Source: Burkholderia sp. HI2500 (GTDB taxonomy: Bacteria > Pseudomonadota > Gammaproteobacteria > Burkholderiales > Burkholderiaceae). Taken from it: 64,000 nt of DNA. Positions 9,051 to 17,658 of the stretch are shown piece after piece (within the stretch, counting starts at the first letter, position 1; every line of letters starts with the position of its first letter). Where the stretch lies: assembly GCF_002223055.1 (NCBI RefSeq), contig NZ_NKFL01000006.1, forward strand, positions 2,418,001-2,482,000, in the 5' to 3' direction. A program made the translations under genes and the position numbers. Below the pieces are notes generated by a model, which saw only the letters and a list, made by a program, of their open reading frames with translations, was not told the origin of the DNA and made no database searches.

Positions 9051-10436
9051 GTGGCCCATTCCGCGTCGCGCACCCACGCCCACCCGCCGGAACAACCGCC
9101 CGCGCGCGCCGGCATCGCATCCGATCCCGCCGCCCGTTCGGCCGCGGCACCCACCACGCCACCGAGCCGCAAGCGGCTGCTGATCCTCGCGTTGCTGTTC
9201 GTCACCGTCGTGATCAACTATCTCGACCGCAGCAACCTGTCGATCGCCGCGCCCGCGCTGTTCAAGGAGCTGAACATCGATCCGGTGCGCGCGGGCCTCG
9301 TGTTCTCCGCGTTCGGCTGGACCTACGCGCTGATGCAGGTTCCGGGCGGCTGGCTCGTCGACAAGGTATCGCCTCGCGTGCTGTATGCCGGTGCGCTCGC
9401 GCTATGGTCGGCCGCGACGCTGCTGCTCGGTTTCGCGGGCTCGTTCGTCGGGTTGATCGTGCTGCGCCTCGCGGTCGGTGCGCTCGAAGCGCCTGCCTAT
9501 CCCATCAACAACCGCGTGGTGACGACCTGGTTCCCGACCCGCGAACGCGCAAGCGCGATCGGCGGCTACACGTCGGGCCAGTTCGTCGGCCTCGCGTTCC
9601 TCACGCCGGTGCTCGCGTGGCTGCAGGTGCATCTCGGCTGGCACATGGTGTTCGTCGCAACCGGCCTCGCGGGCATCGTGTGGGCCGCGATCTGGTATGC
9701 GGTATATCGCGAGCCGCGCGCGTTTCGTGGCGTCAACGCGGCCGAGATCGCGCTGATCCGCGACGGCGGCGGGCTCGTCGATCTCGAGGATCGCGTCGCG
9801 GCACGCACCGAACGCGCGCCGTCGACGTGGCGCGACCTCGGTGTCGTGCTCGGCCGGCGCAAGCTGTGGGGCATCTATCTCGGCCAGTTCGCGCTGAACT
9901 CGACGCTGTGGTTCTTCCTCACGTGGTTCCCGACCTACCTCGTCAAGTATCGCGGAATGGACTTCATTAAATCGGGCTTCCTCGCGTCGCTGCCGTTCCT
10001 CGCCGCGTTCGTCGGCGTGCTGTGCTCGGGCGTGCTGTCGGACTGGCTGATGCGCCGCGGCGCATCGCAGGGCTTCGCGCGCAAGCTGCCGATCATCTCG
10101 GGGCTGCTGATCTCGACCTGCATCATCGGCGCGAACTACGTGACGTCGACCGGCTGGGTCATCGCGTTCATGACGATCGCGTTCTTCGGCAACGGCTTCG
10201 CGTCGATCACGTGGTCGCTCGTGTCGGGGCTCGCGCCCGCGCGGCTGCTCGGCCTCACGGGCGGCGTGTTCAACCTGATCGGCAACCTGTCCGCGATCGC
10301 GACACCGATCGTGATCGGGCTGCTCGTGGACGGCGCCGACTTCTCGCGGGCGATCACCTACATCGCCGCGATGGCGCTCGCCGGCAGCCTGTCGTACGGG
10401 CTGCTCGTTGGCAAGGTCGAGCGCATCGACGCGTAA
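9051..10436 (+). CDS. MFS transporter, anion:cation symporter (ACS) family
   Basis: Twelve-helix inner-membrane carrier of 461 residues. It has a ~40-residue hydrophilic N-terminus, then INYLDRSNLSIAAP in helix 1, the loop motif GGWLVDKVSPRVLYAG, and NNRVVTTWFPTRERASAIGG after helix 4, which together mark the ACS family (hexuronate, glucarate and related organic acids). The start is GTG at 9051, preceded by AGGAGACAACC. A strong hairpin follows the gene and separates it from the convergent C45-type gene. Its substrate may be an organic acid or acyl product of the neighbouring pathway (inference). Confidence 0.88.
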   Translation: MAHSASRTHAHPPEQPPARAGIASDPAARSAAAPTTPPSRKRLLILALLFVTVVINYLDRSNLSIAAPALFKELNIDPVRAGLVFSAFGWTYALMQVPGGWLVDKVSPRVLYAGALALWSAATLLLGFAGSFVGLIVLRLAVGALEAPAYPINNRVVTTWFPTRERASAIGGYTSGQFVGLAFLTPVLAWLQVHLGWHMVFVATGLAGIVWAAIWYAVYREPRAFRGVNAAEIALIRDGGGLVDLEDRVAARTERAPSTWRDLGVVLGRRKLWGIYLGQFALNSTLWFFLTWFPTYLVKYRGMDFIKSGFLASLPFLAAFVGVLCSGVLSDWLMRRGASQGFARKLPIISGLLISTCIIGANYVTSTGWVIAFMTIAFFGNGFASITWSLVSGLAPARLLGLTGGVFNLIGNLSAIATPIVIGLLVDGADFSRAITYIAAMALAGSLSYGLLVGKVERIDA

Positions 10437-10445
10437 ACGTCACGA

Positions 10446-10467
10446 GGGCGGCACGCACGTGCCGCCC
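10446..10467. terminator. Bidirectional hairpin terminator
   Basis: GGGCGGCAC pairs with GTGCCGCCC around a 4-base loop, between the convergent MFS and C45-type genes. Only short T/A tracts flank it. A short imperfect tandem GCGTCGTGC/ATCGTGC repeat (about 10488-10512) lies beside it. Confidence 0.6.
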
Positions 10468-10520
10468 GGTCTTACCGCTACCGCTGACCGCGCGTCGTGC
10501 ATCGTGCGTCGTGCGTCACG

Positions 10521-11597
10521 TCAGAACCGCAGAGCCCCATCCCGCGCGAGGTCGTGCGGATTGCCCGCCACGTAGTCGAGCGCGCACGCATCGGTGTCGA
10601 TGCCGACGGTCAGCAGCGTTTCCCAGCGCTCGGTGTCGGGCATCGACAGGTCCGGATGGAAACACACGACGGCCTGGTCGCCGGCCGCCCCGCACATCGC
10701 CGCCGCGCGCTCGCGCACATCGGCACTCGTCATCCCGTTCACGACGTCATTCAGGTGCGCGAAGCGCTCGCGCGTGGTCGAGCTGTCGGGCATGCACTCG
10801 CCGCCGCTCAACGCGCGATCGAGGAAGTGGTTCGTATGCAGCAGCCAGCCGTCCGGACGCGGCACCACCACACCCACGCCTGACGGGCTCAGCTCGATGC
10901 TCGCCGCACGCGGGTTCGCGTCGTGCCGCGTAAACACGGTCAACACCGTCGACGCGCTCACGCGTGCGGTGCGCGCGATGTCGATCGCCTCCTGCACCGT
11001 CGTCGCGTCTTCGAGCAGGCGCCGCGCGATCGCATGCACGGGTACGCCGGCGCTGTCGTTGTCGCTCGCGTGATGCAGGATGTTGAAGTGCAGTCCGAGC
11101 CCCGCGCTGTTCACGCCGAGCTTCGCCAGCATCCCGAATTCGGAGAACAGCTTGACGGTGCGGCCGTGCGGCGTCGCGATCTGCATCAGCAGCCCCTGCG
11201 GTGCGAGGCTGTCGTGCCAGTCCCACGTCTGCAGCGTGCGCGGTGCGTGCGGGCCGGCCGGCGCATGGACGGTCGTCGAGCACTCGCCTTCGGCCGATGC
11301 GGGTGCGGTGGCGAGAATCTCGGTGCGTGCATTCAGGCACGCGAGCTGCCAGCGCGGCAGGTCGACGCCGTCGGCGATCTCCTCGACTTCGGCGGCAAGG
11401 CGCGGGCACCACGCGCCGAGCGTGGCGAGACTCGCTTCGCCGATCTCCCGTGCGCGCTGCGGCGCGATGCCGAGCTTCGGGAAGAACGCGAGATACAGCG
11501 CGACCGTCTCGCGGATCTCCGGCGCGAAGCGCTCGCCGATCAGGCGGCCGCGCTCGCGCGGATCGGTGATGTCGGTCACGAAGGTGTGCAGCTTCAA
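10521..11597 (-). CDS. C45-type autoproteolytic acyltransferase/peptidase
   Basis: 358 residues of the acyl-CoA:6-aminopenicillanic-acid acyltransferase (IAT) fold, an Ntn hydrolase that self-cleaves to expose an N-terminal Cys and then breaks or makes amide bonds. Cys106 in AEGECSTTV is the predicted nucleophile. Further family features are RTLQTWDWHD, SEFGMLAKLGVNSAGLGLHFNIL and WLLHTNHFLD. No signal peptide is seen. Two TTG starts are in frame: 11603 is only 2 nt from the AGGAG, while 11597 is 8 nt away and was chosen. It is the last gene of the unit with the DUF3138 and binding-protein genes, so it may release an amine from an N-acyl conjugate (inference). Confidence 0.8.
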   Translation of the reverse strand: MKLHTFVTDITDPRERGRLIGERFAPEIRETVALYLAFFPKLGIAPQRAREIGEASLATLGAWCPRLAAEVEEIADGVDLPRWQLACLNARTEILATAPASAEGECSTTVHAPAGPHAPRTLQTWDWHDSLAPQGLLMQIATPHGRTVKLFSEFGMLAKLGVNSAGLGLHFNILHHASDNDSAGVPVHAIARRLLEDATTVQEAIDIARTARVSASTVLTVFTRHDANPRAASIELSPSGVGVVVPRPDGWLLHTNHFLDRALSGGECMPDSSTTRERFAHLNDVVNGMTSADVRERAAAMCGAAGDQAVVCFHPDLSMPDTERWETLLTVGIDTDACALDYVAGNPHDLARDGALRF

Positions 11598-11664
11598 GGT
11601 CAAATCTCCTGGGTTGAATGCGCCGGGCCCGCGCGGCCCGGCGCGTGAGGCATCGTGCGGCCGG

Positions 11665-13245
11665 TCAGAACGAGTAGATGAACTGCATCCCGGCCAGGTC
11701 GTTGCTGCGCGCGTACGTGCCGTTGCTCTTCAGGAACACCGGATGGTTCGCCGCGTCGTGGCGGTATTCGAGCTTCACGGTGATCTGCTGCGTCGGATAG
11801 AACAACAGGTCGGCCGTGATCGCATAACGCTGCGCGCCCTTGCACTCGGTGCCGTTCGTCGACGAACCCTGGAAGCACGCCGGATCGATGCCGAAGCCGC
11901 TCGACCCGTTCACCGACGGGTTGCCGCCCGCGAGCCCGTACTGGGTGTTGGTGCCGCCGCCGCCGTTCGACGTGTTGTTCAGGTAGTCGAAGCGCAGCGT
12001 CGCGCCCATGCGGCCGACCCACGACGTCGTCCACTTCGTATGGCCGAGCAGCGACATCCCGTACCAGCGCGCGGTGCCGCCGTTCCATGCGCCCTTCTGC
12101 AGCTCGCCGTAGTCGACCTGCGCGTTGACCTGCGTCTTGTCGTGCGTATAGGTCACGTCGGCTTCCACGTACTTGTAGAGGCCGGTCGGCGACGCGCCGT
12201 TGCACTGGTAGCCGTAGCCGCCCGGCTGCGCGCACGGCGAGAACAGCGACTGCCGGCCGAGCATCCCGGAGAGGCCGAAGTCGAAGGCGGTCGACGTCGC
12301 GTTGTCGAAGCGCGCGGTGATCGTCGGCGTCCAGTTGGTCTTCGTCGTGTTGTTCGCCGCATTCGCGATCGCGCCGGCGGTGCGCAGCACCTCGTTGCCG
12401 ATCACGACCTGCCAGAAGCGCATCATCGCCGCGTTGGAGCCCTTCAGCCCGACGCCGATCAGGTTGCCCGGCTCGCTGAAGTCGTACAGCAGCCCGTGCG
12501 TGAGCGTCAGCATCTGCGTCGACGGCTGCACCTCGTAGCCGGCGAGGCTCGGCATCATCCCGATCTCGAAGGTGTGGGTCGTGCTGAGCGGCACGGTGAC
12601 CACCGCCTGCGTGACGATGTTGTTGCCGATGCCGCCGTGCGCGTTGCTGAACACGTTGCCGAAGCCGCGGTTCGGCTGGATCACGACCTCCGCCGCCGGC
12701 GCCATCGGGCCGACGCCGAAGGTCTTCTTGATGTCGAGGTAGACGTCGCCGATCGTGCTGTTGAAGTAGTCGTACGCGCCCGGGTCGTGGTTCAGGAACT
12801 GGAAGCCGGACGTGCGCTGCGCGCGGTTGAACAGGTACACGGGATCGACGTAGCCGGTGATGCTCAGGCCCGCGAGCGGGCCGGTGGTCGCCGCTTCCTG
12901 CAGCGAGTCGACCTTCAGCGACGCGTTCGCGATCTGCTCGCGCATTTGCTGCAGGTCGTCGTTCGTGAAGGCCGGCGCTGCATCCGCGGCCGGTGCAGCA
13001 GCCGCCGCCGTGTTGATCGTGCCGATCTTCGCGCCGCCCGAGGCGGCGGTGGCGGTCGTTGCCGCGCCGGCCGGCTTCGCCGCCAGCATGCTCGCGCGCA
13101 GCTCGTTCACCTGCTGCTGCAGCGCGGTGACCTGCGCCTGCAGCGCCTTCATCCGGCTCGCGTCGGTCGCCTGCGGCGTGTGCGCGAATGCCGCGGCGGC
13201 GTCGAACGCCAGCAGGCACAGCGCCGTCATGTGTGTGATTTTCAT
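11665..13245 (-). CDS. DUF3138 family porin-like outer-membrane protein
   Basis: 526 residues. A signal peptide ending AAAFA is followed by a coiled-coil-like segment (about residues 31-56, MKALQAQVTALQQQVNELRA), an Ala-rich linker, and a long beta-rich domain that ends in ...AGMQFIYSF. The terminal Phe is the outer-membrane insertion signal. This arrangement matches DUF3138 proteins of Burkholderia. It lies between the binding-protein gene and the C45-type gene on the same strand, suggesting that it passes the pathway substrate across the outer membrane. The substrate is not known. Confidence 0.82.
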   Translation of the reverse strand: MKITHMTALCLLAFDAAAAFAHTPQATDASRMKALQAQVTALQQQVNELRASMLAAKPAGAATTATAASGGAKIGTINTAAAAAPAADAAPAFTNDDLQQMREQIANASLKVDSLQEAATTGPLAGLSITGYVDPVYLFNRAQRTSGFQFLNHDPGAYDYFNSTIGDVYLDIKKTFGVGPMAPAAEVVIQPNRGFGNVFSNAHGGIGNNIVTQAVVTVPLSTTHTFEIGMMPSLAGYEVQPSTQMLTLTHGLLYDFSEPGNLIGVGLKGSNAAMMRFWQVVIGNEVLRTAGAIANAANNTTKTNWTPTITARFDNATSTAFDFGLSGMLGRQSLFSPCAQPGGYGYQCNGASPTGLYKYVEADVTYTHDKTQVNAQVDYGELQKGAWNGGTARWYGMSLLGHTKWTTSWVGRMGATLRFDYLNNTSNGGGGTNTQYGLAGGNPSVNGSSGFGIDPACFQGSSTNGTECKGAQRYAITADLLFYPTQQITVKLEYRHDAANHPVFLKSNGTYARSNDLAGMQFIYSF

Positions 13246-13264
13246 GGTGTGGGTGATCGTCGGG

Positions 13265-13306
13265 ACGCGCGCGCCCCCGCCCGCCGCGATGAGCGGCGGG
13301 GCGCGC
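13265..13306. repeat. GC-rich hairpin between the binding-protein and DUF3138 genes
   Basis: A run of GCGCGCCCCCGCCCGCCGC pairs with GCGGCGGGGCGCGCG across GATGA. No T-run follows on the minus strand. It probably stabilises the upstream message or attenuates the downstream genes, as often seen after binding-protein genes in ABC operons. Confidence 0.45.
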
Positions 13307-13343
13307 GAAAGGTGGTCGGGAATGGGGAGAAGCGGCGGCCGGC

Positions 13344-14459
13344 TTACTCGGTCTTCAGCTTCGTCCAGAGACGGTTCTGCAGACGCATCAGCTCAGGCGG
13401 AACCGGCTTGCTGAGGCTCAGCTTGCGGATCACGTCGGCGGGCGGGAACACGGCCGGATCGCTCGTCACGTCGGCGCGCACCAGATGCTTCGACGACGGC
13501 ACGGCCGACGGGTACGACGTGTCGTTGGTCAGGTTCGCGCTCTCCTTCTCCGACAGCACGAAATTGACGAACTTCAGCGCGGCGTCCGGATGCGGCGCAT
13601 CCTTCGGCACCGCCATCATGTCGAACCACATCGCGCTGCCCTCGGTCGGGATCACGTACTTGATGTGATACGGCTTCTTCGCGGACGCGGCCGCGATCCG
13701 CGCGGAGTTCACGTCGCCCGACCAGCCGAGCGCGAGGCAGATGTCGCCGCCCGCGAGGTCGTTGATGTAGCTGCTCGAATTGAACTGCGTGATGTACGGC
13801 CGCACCGTCTTCAGCAGCTCGTATGCGGCCTGGTAGTCGGCCGGGTTCGTCGTGTTCGGATCCTTCTTCAGGTAGACGAACGCCATCCCGAACGCATCGA
13901 CCGGCGAATCGAGCACCGAAATGCCGCAGTGCTTCAGCTTCTGCGCGTACTTCGGGTCGAACAGCAGCGCCCAGCTGTCGAGCGGCGCATCGTTGCCGAG
14001 CGCGGCCTTCACCTTCTCGACGTTCATCCCGAGCCCGTCGGTGCCCCACGTCCACGGAATGCCGAACTGGTTGCCCGGATCGTCCTTCGCGAGCACCTTC
14101 ATGATTTCCGGATCGAGCAGCCCGTAGTTCGGCACCTGGCTCTTGTCGATCTTGCGGTAGATGCCGGCCTGCAGCTGCCGCGCCCAGAAGATGTCGGACG
14201 GCACGACGACGTCATAGCCCGACGTGCCCGACAGCAGCTTCGCCTGCAGCGTCTCGTTCGAATCGAACTCCTGGTAGACCACCTTGATGCCGGTCGCCTT
14301 CTCGAAGTTCGCGATCGTCGCCTTGCCGATCGAGTTGCCCCAGTTGTACACGTTGACGACGTCCGCCGCGTGCGCCGCCGGCACGCCGGCCCACAGTGCA
14401 CCGCCCAGCGCGAGCGCCGCGCATGCCGTTTTCAGATGCTTGCTCCAATCCCCTGCCAT
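13344..14459 (-). CDS. Periplasmic polyamine-type binding protein (PotF/SpuD-like)
   Basis: ABC-transporter solute receptor of 371 residues, the size of E. coli PotF. A signal peptide (MAGDWSKHLKTACAALALGG, cleaved near AHAADVV) precedes the family start VVNVYNWGNSIGKATIANFEKATGIKV. Other PotF landmarks are SDIFWARQLQAG, FGIPWTWGTDGLGMN, ICLALGWSGDVNSAR and IPTEGSAMWFDMMAVPKDAPH. The ATG at 14459 follows GGAGGAAACC exactly, so longer in-frame starts were rejected. No permease or ATPase gene adjoins it; potGHI lie about 31 kb away in this window and lack a binding protein. A GC-rich motif lies 85 bp upstream. Confidence 0.9.
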   Translation of the reverse strand: MAGDWSKHLKTACAALALGGALWAGVPAAHAADVVNVYNWGNSIGKATIANFEKATGIKVVYQEFDSNETLQAKLLSGTSGYDVVVPSDIFWARQLQAGIYRKIDKSQVPNYGLLDPEIMKVLAKDDPGNQFGIPWTWGTDGLGMNVEKVKAALGNDAPLDSWALLFDPKYAQKLKHCGISVLDSPVDAFGMAFVYLKKDPNTTNPADYQAAYELLKTVRPYITQFNSSSYINDLAGGDICLALGWSGDVNSARIAAASAKKPYHIKYVIPTEGSAMWFDMMAVPKDAPHPDAALKFVNFVLSEKESANLTNDTSYPSAVPSSKHLVRADVTSDPAVFPPADVIRKLSLSKPVPPELMRLQNRLWTKLKTE

Positions 14460-14543
14460 GGTTTCCTCCGTCGATGTCATGATCCGCTCGCGATGAACGG
14501 TGTGTGCTTCGGTCCGGAAAAATGTAGCCAGAGGAAATTGGCC

Positions 14544-14567
14544 GGTCTGCCCTGCCGTTAGGGGGAC
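14544..14567. promoter_or_regulatory. GC-rich operator-like motif, copy A
   Basis: A 24-bp site beginning GGTCTGCCC and ending GGGGGAC, 85 bp before the binding-protein ATG. It shares GGT-TGCCC and a downstream G-run with copies at 16473 and 21953, all in the same orientation relative to minus-strand units. Its dyad is weaker than in copy C. Confidence 0.55.
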
Positions 14568-14675
14568 ACGCCGCACAATCGGGGCACCCGGTTCCGGGCG
14601 GATGCCCCAATCGACCCAACACGGAAGCGATTTGAAAGCTTCCGTCGTCACTTCGTCACGCCAACCGAAAACCGC

Positions 14676-16409
14676 TCAGGATGCCTGCACGCCCGTGCGC
14701 GCGCCGAAGTCCTCGCCCACGTGCGTGACGCGGCCGTCCATCATCGTCAGCGCGACGTCGATGCGGCCAATGTCGTACTGGCCGACCTCGAACAGGTCGT
14801 TCTCCAGCACGACGAGATCCGCACGCTTGCCGGGCGTGAGCGAGCCGACCTCGTGCTCCATCCCGAGCTGGTACGCGCCGTGGATCGTGTACGCGGCGAT
14901 CAGTTGCGGAATGCTCAGGCGCTCGGCGATGTCCGGGAACACCGGCGCATCGGGCTCGCCCGCGAGCTGACGCGTATGGCCCGACTCGATGTGCTCGAGC
15001 GGCTTGTGCTGGCAGCGGCACTGGCACGCGAGGCCGTCCATGCCGATCGACACCGTCACGCCTTCGTCGAGGAACGTGCGGAACTTGTACATGTTGCTCC
15101 AGCGCGCGTGGCCGTAGTGGTCGCGCAGTTGCTCGGTGTACGCGTCGACCACGCCCCACTGCAGCTGCGTGTTCGCCATCACGCCCGCGCGGCGGAAGCG
15201 CGGGATGTCGTCCGGATGCGTGAGGAATGCATGCGTGATCACGTGGCGGCGGTCGCGCGGCGGGTTCGTGCGGTTGACCGCGTCGAAGCCGTCGAGCGCC
15301 ATCCGCACCGCCGCATCGCCGACGCAGTGGACCATCACGTTCGCGTTCACGCGATCGGCTTCGACCAGGTAGTGGTTGAACGTGTCGGCCGGCATCGTCG
15401 GCGCGCCGCAGGTGTCGGGGCGGTCCGCGTACGGTTCGAGCAGGTACGCGGTGTGGTTCGCTTCCGTGCCGTCGAGGAACAGCTTCAGCGCGCGCGCCTT
15501 CACGAGCGGTGAGTCGTACTGCTCGCGGTATTTGACGAGCGTGCCGACAGGATCGTCGATCTCGCCGATCACCGCGACGCTGCCCACCACGCGCAGCTTC
15601 AGGTCGCCCGCGCGCTCCATCGTCTGCAGCGTCTCGTACAGCAGCGACTGGTCGCCGCTCGCGTCGAAGAAGCCCGCGTCGAACACGGTCGTCACGCCGG
15701 CCGCGCACAGCTTCTTCTGCCACGGCGGGATCGATTTCAGGTACAGGTCGATGCCGGTCGGCAGCAGGCCGGCCGCGCTGATCCGTTGCATCAGCAACGA
15801 ATACGCGGCGCCGTCGACGATCAGGCCGGTCGGCTCGCCCGTCACCGCGTCCTTCTCGAACCAGCTCGCGCCTTCCTGCACGGGCGGCGTCGACGCGTCG
15901 ATACCGGCGATCTCCAGCGCCTTCGAGTTCACCCACATCGAATGGAAATCGGTCGACAGCAGGCACACGGGGCGATCCGCGCAGATCGCGTCGAGCGTCT
16001 CCTTGCGCAGCAGCGCCGGCGGAATCGTCGCCTGCACCCAGCCCATCCCGGTGATCGCCGGCTCGTCCGGATGCGACTCGACGTACTCACGCAGCACGGC
16101 GAGCACCTTCTGCGGATCCTCGTAGTTCACGAACGCCTGGAACGCGAACGCGGTCGTCTCGAAGTGCCAGTGCGATTCGACGAAGCCCGGCAACACGAGC
16201 CGGCCGGCCGCGTCGACGACCTTCGTGTCCGCGCCGACGTACGCCTGCACGGCCGCCGTGTCGCCGACGTGGACGATCCGGCCGTCGCGCACGGCGACCG
16301 CCTGTGCCCACGGCTTGTGCGGATCGACGGTGTAGACCTTCGCGTTGGTCAGAACGAAATCCGCCGGCGTTGAATCGTTGACGGCGGCGCGCGTCGGTTG
16401 CATCTGCAT
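14676..16409 (-). CDS. YtcJ-like amidohydrolase (amidohydrolase_3 family)
   Basis: 577-residue metal-dependent hydrolase, cytosolic. Features in order: a small beta-sandwich (FVLTNAKVYTVDP), the metal HxH in GFVESHWHFE, the loop FLDGTEANHTAYLLEPY, VHCVGDAAVRMALDGFDAV with a metal His, HVITHAFLTHPDD, and GMDGLACQC near the C-terminus. This family includes N-substituted formamide deformylase and hydrolyses C-N bonds of amides. Start 16409 follows AAAGGACAGGCC. It is transcribed separately from the binding-protein gene, with motif copy B 64 bp upstream and a LuxR regulator divergent. It could hydrolyse an amide or N-formyl form of the pathway amine (inference). Confidence 0.85.
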   Translation of the reverse strand: MQMQPTRAAVNDSTPADFVLTNAKVYTVDPHKPWAQAVAVRDGRIVHVGDTAAVQAYVGADTKVVDAAGRLVLPGFVESHWHFETTAFAFQAFVNYEDPQKVLAVLREYVESHPDEPAITGMGWVQATIPPALLRKETLDAICADRPVCLLSTDFHSMWVNSKALEIAGIDASTPPVQEGASWFEKDAVTGEPTGLIVDGAAYSLLMQRISAAGLLPTGIDLYLKSIPPWQKKLCAAGVTTVFDAGFFDASGDQSLLYETLQTMERAGDLKLRVVGSVAVIGEIDDPVGTLVKYREQYDSPLVKARALKLFLDGTEANHTAYLLEPYADRPDTCGAPTMPADTFNHYLVEADRVNANVMVHCVGDAAVRMALDGFDAVNRTNPPRDRRHVITHAFLTHPDDIPRFRRAGVMANTQLQWGVVDAYTEQLRDHYGHARWSNMYKFRTFLDEGVTVSIGMDGLACQCRCQHKPLEHIESGHTRQLAGEPDAPVFPDIAERLSIPQLIAAYTIHGAYQLGMEHEVGSLTPGKRADLVVLENDLFEVGQYDIGRIDVALTMMDGRVTHVGEDFGARTGVQAS

Positions 16410-16472
16410 GGCCTGTCCTTTCTGTTGATCAGGTTTTCGAAGTGCTTTCACTATAGGCAGACGATTCACGGC

Positions 16473-16496
16473 GGTATGCCCCCCCGCTGCCGGGGC
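16473..16496. promoter_or_regulatory. GC-rich operator-like motif, copy B
   Basis: A 24-bp site beginning GGTATGCCC and ending CCGGGGC, in the divergent region between the amidohydrolase (64 bp from its ATG) and the LuxR gene. The first nine bases are identical to copy C at 21953. A TTTTGGGGACAAC string about 45 bp further resembles TTTTCCGGGGCAAAC beside copy C. Confidence 0.6.
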
Positions 16497-16647
16497 TTGG
16501 ACGAATTCCGGCCGCCGCGGGCACGGTCTTGTCATCGTTTTGGGGACAACGCACGAAATTGGTGGGGTTGATTCGGTGAATTCCCGGCTGACGCGTGCAC
16601 GGCGTTCGCGTAACGTCGTGCTGTCCCCTGACCGCCCACGCCCGACC

Positions 16648-17478
16648 ATGCGACTTCTCCAGCCCGACCCGGCCGCCCGCGGCCACTACCTGATCGGTGT
16701 GCGCCCCGACACGCTCGGCGCGACGTTGCGCGCGGTCGGCACGCCGGATTTCGTCGGTGCGATCACGGAGTTCGTCAACGACAGCATCGACGCCGACGCC
16801 GTCCACCTCGAACGCTGGCGCGCGGATACGGGCAGCACGTCGGGCTTCGTCGTCGAATGGATCGGCAGCGGCAGCCTGCGCTTCGCAGCCGATACGCTGC
16901 GCGTGATGGATGTCTATTACCAGGACTACTGCCAGGTCGATCCGCTGGTCGCGCCGCTGCGCGGCAAGGCCGGCACGCTGCTGGTGCAGCGTCACGTGGA
17001 AGGCATCGCGCACGGCGAATTCCGCCGCCGGATCTTCGATGAGCCCGGCATCGAGCAGGAATGCATGCTCGTGCACGGCAACGCGCACCTGCAATACGCA
17101 CTCGGACTGGCGCGCACCGTCGGCCGGCCCGCGTTCACGATGGACGAGCTGTTCCACTTCCGGCAGATGGTCGACCTGCTGTTCCCGATGTTCGAGCTGC
17201 ATGCACGCACCTGCGCGGCGCGGCGCGTGGCGTCGGGGACGGTGAACACCGCGTCGCAGGCGGGCTTCGACGCGCGCCTGGAACGGCAGGACGTGCAGCT
17301 GTCGCGCCGCGAGCACGAGATCTGCCGGCTGATGCTGTGCGGGCGCTCGGTGCCCGAGGCCGCACAGCAGCTCGATGTGAAGCTGTCGACGGCGGAGTCG
17401 TACGTGAAGCGCGCGTTCGCGAAGCTCGGCGTGCGCACGCGCCGCGAGCTGTTCGACTGGGTGCTGGTCGACTGCTGA
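16648..17478 (+). CDS. LuxR-type transcriptional regulator (first of two paralogues)
   Basis: 276 residues. A C-terminal LuxR helix-turn-helix (LSRREHEICRLMLCGRSVPEAAQQLDVKLSTAESYVKRAFAKLGVRTRRELF, about residues 220-270) follows a sensor-like N-terminal domain of unknown ligand. That domain holds VGTPDFV, VEWIGSG, YYQDYCQVDPLVAPLRGKAGTLLV and EFRRRIFDE. The regulator at 22090 shares all of these landmarks, so the two are paralogues. It is divergent from the amidohydrolase with motif copy B between. The ATG at 16648 lacks a clear ribosome site, so the start is moderately sure. Confidence 0.85.
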   Translation: MRLLQPDPAARGHYLIGVRPDTLGATLRAVGTPDFVGAITEFVNDSIDADAVHLERWRADTGSTSGFVVEWIGSGSLRFAADTLRVMDVYYQDYCQVDPLVAPLRGKAGTLLVQRHVEGIAHGEFRRRIFDEPGIEQECMLVHGNAHLQYALGLARTVGRPAFTMDELFHFRQMVDLLFPMFELHARTCAARRVASGTVNTASQAGFDARLERQDVQLSRREHEICRLMLCGRSVPEAAQQLDVKLSTAESYVKRAFAKLGVRTRRELFDWVLVDC

Positions 17479-17493
17479 ACGCGCGCCGCGGGC

Positions 17494-17658
17494 TTAGGGC
17501 CTGTTCACGCTAATAACGGGCTTGCGCTGGCCACCAGAAGGGCCGAGCGCAAGGATTGCGACGAAGCGAATACTCGACGTATTCGCGAGGAGCGTGACGC
17601 GGCGATCGGCCCTTCTGGTGGCCAGCCCCACGAATGAATTTTCCCGAACAGGCCCTAA
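17494..17658. repeat. 165-bp element with three nested inverted repeats
   Basis: Terminal arms TTAGGGCCTGTTC (17494-17506) and GAACAGGCCCTAA (17646-17658). Inside are 20-base perfect arms starting CTGGCCACCAGAAGG (17527-17546 with 17616-17635). Innermost are GCGAATAC and GTATTCGC (17566-17573 with 17579-17586) around TCGAC. No open frame is apparent. The right end supplies the stop codon of the LysR gene. It resembles a short non-coding interspersed element or a very stable cruciform/RNA hairpin. Only one copy was seen in the window. Confidence 0.75.

Noticed and set aside
11080..13668. 862-codon plus-strand open frame
   Set aside because: It overlaps the DUF3138 and neighbouring minus-strand genes, which have signal peptide, family motifs and ribosome sites; the plus frame has none.
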